Assembly: GCF_048544455.1 (NCBI RefSeq)
Contig: NC_133536.1
Coordinates: forward strand, 41,350,152 to 41,414,151
From: Silene latifolia
Taxonomy: Eukaryota > Streptophyta > Magnoliopsida > Caryophyllales > Caryophyllaceae
Direction of reading: 5' to 3'
DNA: 64,000 bases
Under the pieces are notes generated by a model, which saw only the letters and a program-made list of their open reading frames with translations, did not search any database and was not told the origin of the DNA. Shown here one piece after another: positions 31,649 through 41,299 of this stretch. The translations under genes were made by a program, and so were the position numbers. The stretch's first letter is position 1, and each line of letters opens with the position of its first letter.

Positions 31649-32521
31649 ATATTCTAATATAAGACGGTCTCACAATCTCACATGTAAGATGGTCCTTTTT
31701 GGGTCAGAAAACTATTCATTTACTATTATTAATAAATGAGTGTATTATATAAAGGAACTGTCTCATAATATAAGACCGTATGACACAATAACTATTGTAT
31801 TTCTTATGATATTAGCAGTAGCTGCTATTTATACGGCTATTAGATTGAAATAGTTGATGTTGTTTAAATATTTATTGATACCAGAGGATTAAATGGGTCT
31901 TTTATTTACACATCGTCGAATAAGATTAGGCATGAGCCGCTTGAGAAGAGGTTAGGATAAATATTGGTGTTGAATGAAACTATAAAGAACGTTTTTCCAA
32001 AATCGTGTTAAAGAAAAAATCTATTTAGAAACTGGGACGAGAATGAAAGTATTTAGTACTATCGTCTTCACGACCTAGGATCACAGTTTTGGGATGGATA
32101 GTAAAAGATATTTATTCAAAGGTAATCATAATATTAAATAAACCCTTATATGATGTATGAGTAAGATTAAATTGTTTTTTTCTTAAAACAATGATTAAGT
32201 TGTCTTTTTTTTTTTTCTTAAAAAAAAAAGATGTTTATGATTCAATTGTGTAGATTTACTCATTCTTTGTACATTGTTGGCATATCCTTTGCTTGGTGAG
32301 AGGGTGGCGTCCAAATTGGGTGTCACCCGGTGGCGCCCTTTCATTTTCCTCCTTTGTATTGGTACATTCCATTATATTTGGTGTCTACGTCTTATAATCA
32401 ACTTTTCTATTGCTAATTTCACCTGTACATTACCCTTTTCAATTAAAACGTCACTCTTATATGTGCATGACAACATTACTTTTCTCCAATTAATAAACTT
32501 TTAAAATTATTTTTTATATGT
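31649..32521. other. AT-rich spacer, possibly Helitron body
   Basis: No gene seen. Because a plus-strand Helitron 3' end lies at 32551, an unknown part of this stretch may be its body; the 5' TC end could not be placed. Confidence 0.4.
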
Positions 32522-32551
32522 CCGTGCAACTTTGCACGGGTTTTAAGCTAG
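32522..32551 (+). mobile_element. Helitron 3' terminus
   Basis: A perfect 8-bp stem CCGTGCAA/TTGCACGG with a 2-base loop, then GTTTTAAG and CTAG, followed by T. It fits the Helitron rule of a hairpin shortly before CTRR and insertion next to T. Confidence 0.65.
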
Positions 32552-33983
32552 TACTTTTATAAAATAGAAATCCAGTCTTGATGATCAAGAAGTTACAACA
32601 GAGAATCAAGTTTTCTGAAATATTTTTTACAGCTGCCAAAAAAAAAAAGTTTTCTGAAATATGTGATATATAATTACTAAAAATAACTATTATGTATATA
32701 ACTCAAAAAACTTTTGGTGAATCATTGGCTCCTACATCTATTAAGCATATGGATCTTGATATTTATGAGCTGAAACTCCATCTCATCCATAACTTAGTAA
32801 ATTTAAGAAAGTATCGCGCCTATTGAACATCTTTGAATAAATATAAAATCATCATATTTGGAATCTTCATGTCGAGCTACTCGGCTCTTGCAAGAAGGTC
32901 ACCATGCAAAACTTGTATGTCCAAACAACTGGGACGCCAAGAAACCTACCTATCATTATTGTACTCTATGAAACATGCAAAATGAAAATTTTTACTCTTT
33001 AATTAACAACCTATATGTATGCTCAAAGTTATAATCAACTTTGGCCATGTTCTTTACTCTAACAAATAAAAAAAATACACCAATAAAGAACCAAAAATTG
33101 TAGCCATAAATTTAATCTACCCGAGTACCCGTTCTATTTATTGTCCATCTATAACCATCACGTATAATCTACCCGTCCTATTTGTTATCCATCCATAAAT
33201 TATAGCGATAAATTTAATAAATAATCCCATCGGTATAAATATCCATGTAAGTTCATGGTGAAAATAAAAATATACTAAATTTATGTTAATATAACATGCA
33301 ACATCTATAGTTATCTGGAAGTTATCTGAAGACATATTTGACTCTATAATAACGAAAGTGAATGAAATGGATACTATACCATTAAAAGGGAGATGAAGAA
33401 TTATTAAGTAAATTTTTGTCCCAATTATTTGTTTAAATTCTTTTATTAATCAAAGTCGCAATGATAACAAATGATTGCGACGTAAGGAATACGATATTTT
33501 TATATAAAACTTTTAAGTTATATTATGGGAGAAAATAGTTGTCCTGAGGGAGTAGTCAATCACCAAAATAGTTAAAACATTGCTTCAATGTGAGTTTTTA
33601 GAGCATGCTTAACAAAAACATCGATACACCGAAAGTTTGTTGGTCGAGAGTGAGCTCAGAACAATCACCGAGGCTATGAAACGTATATCAAAGGGCCACC
33701 ATAACAATTGTGAAGAAAATCACCCATATATTCCCACATGTGAGTGTCCTACATTGATAAAAGAGGAGAGGAGTTACCACTTTATAAGGTAAGGGGCTAC
33801 TCCCTTTATTGCCAATTGATTTTAGATTGGAATCTCCTTGACCTTATGAAGCGGACTCTCTCTCCTTCATTTGGGTGCGGCCCAGACCCGTTGCATGATT
33901 TAACATCAATCCCAAAAAAAATGAGAAAAATGACTTACACTGGATGTCGAGTAAAGTTTAATGGAAAAGAAGATGGGTAGAAT
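32552..33983. other. Intergenic spacer with an LTR-like relic
   Basis: No gene is visible. Around 33660-33905 the phrase TCCTACATTGATAAAAGAGG followed by CACTTTATAAGG and GGGTGCGGCCCAGACCC resembles relics of plant LTRs, but I cannot define ends or a family. Confidence 0.35.
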
Positions 33984-34142
33984 AATGTCAAGTTCGAAAG
34001 TAGCAATTGAGCCCCATTACTTTGGCTAATTGTGAGATTAAACCTCTTAAGTTTAGATTGTAGCAATTAGGCTCCTTAAGTTATGCAAAAGGTGAAATTA
34101 AGCCCCTTACCCAAAATTTCATGAGAAATTCAATATATCATA

Positions 34143-34339
34143 CTCCCTTCAATTTCATTTATTGTTCCCCTTTCTTTTTTGCATAAGAAATAAGAGAATT
34201 AATTTGGACCACACAATACACATGACCTCACATCAAATTGATTTTGGACCACACAAAGTTGTCTAAAAAGGGAAAGAGGGAACAATAAGAAAAATGGATG
34301 GAAAGGGAAAGGGGAACAATAAATGAAATTGGAGGGAGT
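34143..34339. mobile_element. Stowaway MITE
   Basis: 197 bp with inverted ends CTCCCTTCAATTTCATTTA / TAAATGAAATTGGAGGGAG, flanked by TA on both sides (34141-34142, 34340-34341): the Tc1/mariner Stowaway pattern. Confidence 0.85.
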
Positions 34340-34491
34340 ATTATATAGTGAAATTGATTACACTCTTTACAATATATACAATCAAAATAAAAGTTGCAAT
34401 GAAATCAAATTTTAAAATGAATTAACATCAATTAAAGAAGATTTTAAATTATTTCATAAAAATAAGTGTAAATTATCAAAAACTACCTTTT

Positions 34492-35072
34492 ATATACAAC
34501 TTTTTAAAATTTACTCCCTTTTAATTTTTTTTTTAAAAATTACTACCTTTAAACGCACTTTTTTTAAAAATTGCTACCAAACTTCTATTTTTGTGTTTTT
34601 GTGACGAAAATGCCCCTAATCTTTCTAATTGGGCAGAATTGGGTCATTTTGTTTGCTTCATATCTGGAGTTTTACATAGACGAAAATTACGTTCTTTATA
34701 CGGATAGAATCTTGAAGAAGTCTACTTTCCAATGGCGTTGGAATCAATAAGTTTTACCGTGTGAATTTTGCCCAACAGGCCTTCAAAGACTGATATGATT
34801 TTAAGACCGAAATTCCCTGTTTTTCCAGATTCGTGTCTGATATTGAGGAGCCATTTTCATGGTGTTATTTTGATTTACTGTAAACGCCCTTTCACATGGT
34901 TGTAGCCCTTTGAGTCTAGTTTCCGAATTGGTAAGGTAGACTTCTGGGTGATTTGTAGTTTTTTGGGAATCGCAATTCTCGTGGAAAGACGCAAATCTGT
35001 CATAAAATCGTATCAGTCTTTTAATTTTAAAAAAATTAAAAGGGAGTAAATTTTAAAAAAAGTTGTATAATA
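34492..35072. mobile_element. Inverted-repeat element nested in the long-TIR element
   Basis: Ends of about 45 bp are reverse complements (ACAACTTTTTAAAATTTACTCCC against GGGAGTAAATTTTAAAAAAAGTTGT). The middle (34620-34990) carries a module, with TATCTGGAGTT and TTGAAGAAGTCTAC, also found inverted near 45210-45365. No TSD found. Confidence 0.6.
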
Positions 35073-35138
35073 ATATTTATGTTTTATTAAATAAATGATT
35101 ATTTTTCTTAAATTTTTTAACAATTCTTTACGGAATAA

Positions 35139-35141
<3 letters not shown>

Positions 35142-35168
<27 letters not shown>
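35142..35168. repeat. TA microsatellite
   Basis: A pure AT dinucleotide run. Confidence 0.9.
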
Positions 35169-35174
<6 letters not shown>

Positions 35175-35565
35175 TTTTTTAAAAAAAAAATGTGAAAAGA
35201 TGAGAAATACAAAAGATATACGTGCTTAGATTTTTTTTTTTTGGTAATAGGTATATATTTTTTTACAAAAATGACGATTATTTCGGAAAAACTAAAATAA
35301 AATTAAAGTTTCTATTTTTCAAGAATTTTAAATTTGTCTTTGTTTACATTTAAAAAAAAAAAGAATTTTACACTTTTCTTCAAACAAAATATAACCTAAT
35401 TGAGTCTTCCTGGTATGAGAATATGAATTTCTCATGAGTTTTTGGGGGTAAGAGACTTAATTTCACCTTTTGCACAACTTATGGAGCCTAATTGCTACAA
35501 TCTAAACTTAAGGGGTTTGATCTCACGATTAGTCAAAGTAATAAGACTAAATTACCACTTTCGCG

Positions 35566-36325
35566 TAGTATAAAGGGAATGACGACAATCAGTCTTAGCA
35601 AATTACGTGATCGTTGGGTACGTGCCGTCAGATACAACAACAGCCTTAAAACAACAGCCTTAAAACTTGTACTTCCTATCATTGATGAAAAATACATCTT
35701 CTCGATTCAAGAAATAAGGATAATATAAACCAACATCAAATAGTATCAAGACATAAGTAATTATTTTGTGATATATTTATAATAATTGAATCTAAAAGAA
35801 CAATTAAGAATTGTAAACTTGTACACTATATAAACTAACATTTGATGGATATTTGATATTAAATGCCCAAATCCTTACAGCATATTAAAAAAAAACATAC
35901 AATAATCAGGATATGTATGAAATATTAACGATTGTACTTGTACAAAATCGAGTTTATCATCAGTATCTAAAGTTTCACCACTATATTGAGAATGTTGTGT
36001 GTAAAGAAGAATGTATAAAATATTTTAGAAATTGCCCATTACATGGTTATATACAACTATCAGTCATCACTTTGAAGGAAAAAATTAGTCGAGCATAGTA
36101 GCGAATGGGAAAGGTAGAGTTGTTAGGTTGATTTTTTTCTTACAGAGGAATTGACGGCATAAGCTAAGATTTAAGAAGATAATTTTAGGGTTTTTTATGT
36201 TGGGATATTATTATGTTTAGATTACTCTTCTATTATAGCATGACGTTTAGCGGGAAACAAAGCTCTATAATTTCGACACGTGTACAGTAGATTGTTTAGT
36301 GGTTCTTCTATTATACTTATATATA
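35566..36325. other. Intergenic spacer
   Basis: AT-rich DNA; the short open frames here have no recognisable content. Confidence 0.5.
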
Positions 36326-36356
36326 CTAGTTTAGGACCCGTGCAAAGTTGCACGGG
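36326..36356 (-). mobile_element. Helitron 3' terminus
   Basis: On the minus strand: CCCGTGCAAC.TTTGCACGGG hairpin, then TCCTAAA and CTAG, followed by T. It is the same hairpin as at 32522-32551, in opposite orientation. The element body would lie to the right. Confidence 0.65.
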
Positions 36357-36954
36357 CATACATAATAAATGTATAGATAATTCTGTAGAAAATTTATAGA
36401 TACAACATTATATTCGTTTGAATATAGGTATTTTACACCAAAAACTTACATTAAATTGCCTATTTGAAAATAAAAATAAAAGAATTATAATAAACAGATA
36501 CAAAAGGCCAATAATAATATATCGTTGTAACATTTAATCAGCTTAAGTAAACAGTATTTTTAGTTGATATAATAATTGATGTATTTTAATAACCCTATTA
36601 AAAACTTTATGATCTTTGAAATAATTATACACCACCTTAAGTTTTAAGCCATGTTTACACACATGATTCATATCATGTTTATACCCGTGAGGCCGTGACA
36701 TGACTTTCACCCAAGTATTAATAAGCCATCATGCTTATACTCATATCTCATGTCACTTTGGTCATTTTGGAGGTATGCAAATTACTTAATAAAGGATACA
36801 GGAACTACGTATGAATATGGAGGGTCTTATGGGAAGAAATGGACAATAATGCTCGGAAAAATATGATTGGAAGACAATTTTGAGTCGATAAAAAAATGCG
36901 CTTTATATACGTATTATAGGTTGTGAAGTTTTTATATTTCTAGGTACTAAATTG
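36357..36954. other. AT-rich spacer, possibly Helitron body
   Basis: No gene seen. Confidence 0.4.
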
Positions 36955-36963
36955 TAAAAAGTA

Positions 36964-37625
36964 GAGTAAATTAACAATTACTCCCTTTTATAAACCATTT
37001 TTCTAAAATAACTCCCTTATGAAAACTTTTTAATAATTTACTCCCATAAAATGTTCTCAGGTCAAAAATTGCACCCAAACTGACAATCCGGTGAAAAATC
37101 TTTTTTTATGACCGTTTTGCCCTTATGTTCATATCTTCTTCCCTATCAAATTTATTGCTTCCCTATCAAATTCCCTTGCTACTTCGTTGGATTGACAACA
37201 AAGCTTTGATAATGGCACTATGAAAAATTGGACAAGATTAATTTAAGATGATACTTTGTTTGTCTTTATTGCTTGTTTGAGTTTTATTCATCGTCAATCA
37301 ATCATGTTTGTAGAGGTGGTAACTAAGTTGCGCATGACAGGTGGAGTGAATTCATCACCATTATCAAAGCTTCAACCACCATTTTCGTTCTCAAACTCTA
37401 TCAAAGCTTTATCCGCCATTTTCAATTATTAAAAAGTTTTCATAAGGGAGTTATTTTAGAAAAGTGGTTTATAAAAGAGAGTAATTGTTAATTTACTCTA
37501 AAAAGTATTATGGTTAACGATTTTTAACCTGAGAACATTTTATGGGAGTAAATTATTAAAAAGTTTTCATAAGGGAGTTATTTTAGAAAAGTGGTTTATA
37601 AAAGAGAGTAATTGTTAATTTACTC
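36964..37625. mobile_element. MULE-type MITE with a duplicated right end
   Basis: Inverted ends start GAGTAAATTAACAATTACTCCC. The 9-bp sequence TAAAAAGTA lies before the left end (36955-36963) and also after each of two right ends (37499-37507 and 37626-37634). The right inverted repeat plus flank is repeated in tandem with a 127-bp period, the second copy being the more complete mirror of the left end. Confidence 0.8.
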
Positions 37626-37634
37626 TAAAAAGTA

Positions 37635-38347
37635 TTATGGTTAACGATTTGAGGTCCATGATTTATAATTCACCGTTAAATAATGTAAACGTGTTTGGGT
37701 CCCAAATGGTGGATTCCGTTTCATTAAGTTTAAGGAGGTTCGACTCTAAAATTAATTGACGATAGAGGAAGTAGCTCATTAGCTTATTAAATGGTAAACT
37801 CTCTCATCTTTATCTATTTGGGGCACTCACCAATTCTTATTTACAAAAAAACCCCAAAACAAAAACGATTATTGTTTAAGACTGTCTGAACTTAAGATGA
37901 CTCTCACAACTAATTAAAATGGAGTTAAAAATGGAATGAGGCTGTGATACATCTTAAGTTAAGACGGCTATAAGTAAGACATATTTTTGATAATTTTATA
38001 TGATAATGAATGTGTTTCTAACTTGGTAATCGCATAGCATAAGACAAAAAATTAATAGAATAGGTGAGGGGAATTTTTTCAGTAATTATTGTATGAGAAT
38101 GTTTCATAGTGTAAGACGATCCACTTGTATAAAAATCACTCTTTTATTGATAGTAATAAATGAATTACTTTTTTTTAAAAAGGACCGTCTCATACCTATA
38201 AGATCATCTTATTCTAAAAGTTGTGGGAATTTTAGGTAGGAACTTCTGTTTAATGGAATTGCAAGCAGTCCAATAATATTTGCAGCGGTCTAATAATATG
38301 CGTGACAATCATAATGATTTTAGATTTAGCGTATTTTGGGTTGTACT
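37635..38347. other. Intergenic spacer
   Basis: No gene seen. It ends at the TSD of the LINE. Confidence 0.5.
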
Positions 38348-38361
38348 TATACTATAGTCCT

Positions 38362-38764
38362 ACGATCAAAGGGTTCAATCTCGAAGGTGTAGGAGTTTTA
38401 TCTCCATCGGGGGCGGACTTTGTCGTCTCGCTTCCCCCATTGTCTTTCTACGATCTTTTCGCAAGATCGTAAGTACACCTTGCTATTGTCGCTCTGCGGC
38501 TCGTATGTATCGGCGGTATTTGGAGGTCTTCCGTGTGTTTGAAGCTCGTTCTATGGCTCGTGGCTCTCTCGCTTGCAATAATCATTGTACCCTTTATGCT
38601 TTTCTAGTTGTCCTTTTGTATGTTTATGTTATCCTTAGCTTTGGCTTGGTAGCACTAGATTTGGTGGTCATGTTTCTGGTACTACCTAGTCGAATATCTT
38701 ACACTGTAACTTTTGAATTAATGTAAGGTATCCGTTGCTTGCTGTCAAAAAAAAAAAAAAAATA
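38362..38764 (+). mobile_element. 5'-truncated non-LTR (L1-type LINE) insertion
   Basis: A 14-bp duplication, TATACTATAGTCCT, flanks the insert (38348-38361 and 38765-38778), and a poly(A) tail (about 38746-38762) ends it. The 3' part (AATGTAAGGTATCCG, TTGCTTGCTGTC before the tail) is of the style of plant L1 tails. There is no RT; only the 3' untranslated end was copied. A GGTTCAATC motif near the start raises the weaker option of a SINE. Confidence 0.8.
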
Positions 38765-38947
38765 TATACTATAGTCCTCCTATTAAATATGGGTGGCTGA
38801 ATTAGTGGGCTATGTGATATGTTAGAGATTGGCCCATTTAATTTACTGAACTGAAAAAATGCGTGATGCGGTAATGTAGATGGGCGGGAAAAGTAAATTG
38901 GAGAAGCTCTATATGATTGCCACGTGTAATAGTGGTTTTTGTTTTAT

Positions 38948-39042
38948 AGAAATATATATATATATATAGATATATAGATATATAGATATATAGATAGATA
39001 GATATAGATAGATATAGATATAGATAGATATAGATAGATAGA
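38948..39042. repeat. TA/GATA microsatellite
   Basis: TA repeats pass into ATAGATAT and GATA units. Confidence 0.9.
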
Positions 39043-39655
39043 TTTTGTCAGACACAATTTGAGAAGTATGAGGAGAATAAATAACAGAGGGAATATAAAG
39101 CAACAAAAAAAATACATAGTATGAAGCAACAAAAAAGTATACAAAGTAGTAGCCAGTGTAAGGCGATATAATGTAACTGAATGATGTGAATAATATTCTA
39201 ATGATAATATTCCTAATATTCTCTAATAGCTAGGACAATCTAGTATTACAACGACACGCAAAAACCCTTAACTACCAGTAGATCTTATCTACTATATTGA
39301 ATTTGGTCACATAGTAGGTTTCAAGCGTGAAAGTATTAATGCTAATTATGCAAAATAAAAAGGTCAATCTAAGTATGTTTTTAACTAATAGGGCCATGCA
39401 TCTTAATCGTTCATATCAAGGAACTGGTCCAAAGTAAATACAGAGCTTTGAGTATGATGACTTATGTTTGATACAATAATGTCAAGAAATAGAATGAACC
39501 TTATTGCAATTTCAGAAGTTTGTTTCAAGATCATCACAAAAAGATCCATAACCAAACCAAATCCATAACGAATAGAACGATAAAAAGGAACTAAAAACAA
39601 TAATTAATCCTTAACCTCTTAAAAAGTTTATACTTGGGATAACTGTAGCTATGAA
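39043..39655. other. Intergenic spacer upstream of eEF1B gamma
   Basis: No gene seen. Confidence 0.45.
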
Positions 39656-40683
39656 TAGTACCAACTAAGACCCTCCTCCACCGTTGGATTCCCCCTCTAA
39701 ATCTCATCCCTCCATTTCTCCTTCACTTACAGCCACACTCTCACAGTCTCACCTTTTCTTTCTGTCATTATGCTCCACTCATTCTTTTCCATTCTTTCTA
39801 ACGCCTCTCGTCTCACTCTCTAACCTACTTCACGCCTTCACCATCAACAACTCTCTTCTTAACCCTCATCATCTTTGATCCTCAACCCCTGCTTCAATAG
39901 TTTACCTGTGCTTTTTTGGGTTCCATTCTCCTCATTTTCATCCGTCTGTTGCTTCTCGGCCAGGATCCAGTTCTCTAATCAAGACCTAGGTATTTAATTC
40001 TAATCTTGAATCCTATTATTTGTTGATTTTTTCAAACTAATCTGGTTCCTTTATCGTTTTAACTTATTGTTAAGTAGACAATATGTTGCTGATTTTTTTG
40101 TTTTTTGTTTATGTGGGTTCCTTTCTCAATCCTTATCATAATGATGTCTATGTGGCTGTCAATTTTAACTTAACTATTGTCAACACGAATGACTCAAATC
40201 CATTCTTTTGTTTTTTGTTTTTTTTGTTTAAGGTTGCTGCCGGATTTAGAGCAACTCAGCCATGTCGTCAATCGATTTGAGTTTATGAGGTATGATCAAA
40301 TTGACTTGGTTCATTTTTAGGTAGTTTAATTTAATTTCCGATTTATTTGTTGCTATCATATGATTTTTTCACTTATTATATTGATTATATTTTGGGGGTT
40401 TGTGGACTGTGGTTGTGATTGCAGGTGTTGTTGCTGTAGTTGTTGAGGGCAACGAAAATCGGCCAAAAGTTCAGGTTCTAGATTCGCCTTTTTCAGTTTT
40501 AAGGGTTGTAGTTATCAATTTTGTTCTAGGTTCTAGGTTTGTTGTAAATATTCGTAGATTTAGGATGGATGTATTTTATCTGGATTCTGAGATTGTACTA
40601 AATTCCGGCTTGTGACTGATGATTTCTTACATTTGAGAATTTATGATCTTTTTAACCTCTTGTTGCTGAATTTTATTTTTTAG
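39656..40683 (+). promoter_or_regulatory. 5' region of the eEF1B gamma fragment
   Basis: A CT-rich stretch at 39670-39960 looks like a plant promoter/5' UTR. CCTAG|GTATTT near 40009 could be a 5' UTR splice donor. The coding exon at 40684 needs an upstream exon because TAG lies directly before it in frame, yet I could not find an ATG exon that joins in frame: the ATG at 40264 leads to a stop after eight codons. Confidence 0.4.
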
Positions 40684-41299
40684 ATCTTACATACCGGGAG
40701 CAATAACAAGAATGCCTACAAAGCACTCATTGCTGCAGAGTATAGTGGTGTTAAAGTTGATTTAGCAGAGAATTTTGAGATGGGTGTCTCCAACAAAACT
40801 CCTGAGTTTCTGAAAATGAACCCCATTGGCAAGGTAAGAGTTTGCAACACTGACATTACTTTTACGCTTCTGTTTCATTTGAACTTGTGATTATTGGAGG
40901 AATACTTTTTTCAGATCTCTGTCCTGGAGACTCCTGAAGGTGCCATTTTTGAAAGTAATGCCATCGCAAGATACGGTATGTCCCTGTTGGTCTTTGTGTG
41001 TTGTATATGATTGTTTGTAGGTTTTATTACTTCTAATTACCTTTCTTCTCTCGCTGCAGTTGCACGCTTGAAGCCTGACAACTCTCTTTTTGGCGCTTCA
41101 CTGATTGACTCCGTAAGTATTACATATTAAATATACAAGGCCATCTTTAATGTTGTGAGCTTTTTTTTGACGTGTATGTGCCTGTTTCATTTGTCAGGCC
41201 CATGTAGAGCAATGGATTGATTTTGCTTCCATGGAGATTGATGCCAACATTGCTCGCTGCTTCTATCCTAGAGTTGGCTATATTCCATTTCTTGCCCCT
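40684..41299 (+). pseudogene. Elongation factor 1B gamma (eEF1B gamma), N-terminal fragment, 4 exons
   Basis: Exons 40684-40833, 40915-40975, 41060-41112 and 41198-41299 join in frame through three short GT-AG introns into 122 codons. The product matches the GST-like N-terminal domain of plant eEF1B gamma: KNAYKALIAAEYSGVK, FLKMNPIGK, VLETPEGAIFESNAIARY, AHVEQWIDF. In the family this subunit anchors the eEF1B guanine-exchange complex that recharges eEF1A with GTP. Oddities: no start exon was found; the near-invariant VPVLE of the GST fold reads ISVLE, losing the cis-proline; and no later exon (rest of GST-C, linker, EF1G domain) is recognisable to the end of the window. It is most likely a truncated copy, though a giant intron is possible. 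Confidence 0.75.

Larger units (their letters stand above)
33984..35565. mobile_element. Long-TIR DNA element (MULE-like) with nested insertions
   Basis: About 130 bp at each end (33984-34110 and 35445-35565) are reverse complements, including AAACTTAAGGGG/CCTCTTAAGTTT-type sequence and GCAATTAGGCTCC. The interior is mostly other inserts. Long inverted ends suggest a MULE, but no clear 9-bp TSD was found. Confidence 0.65.
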
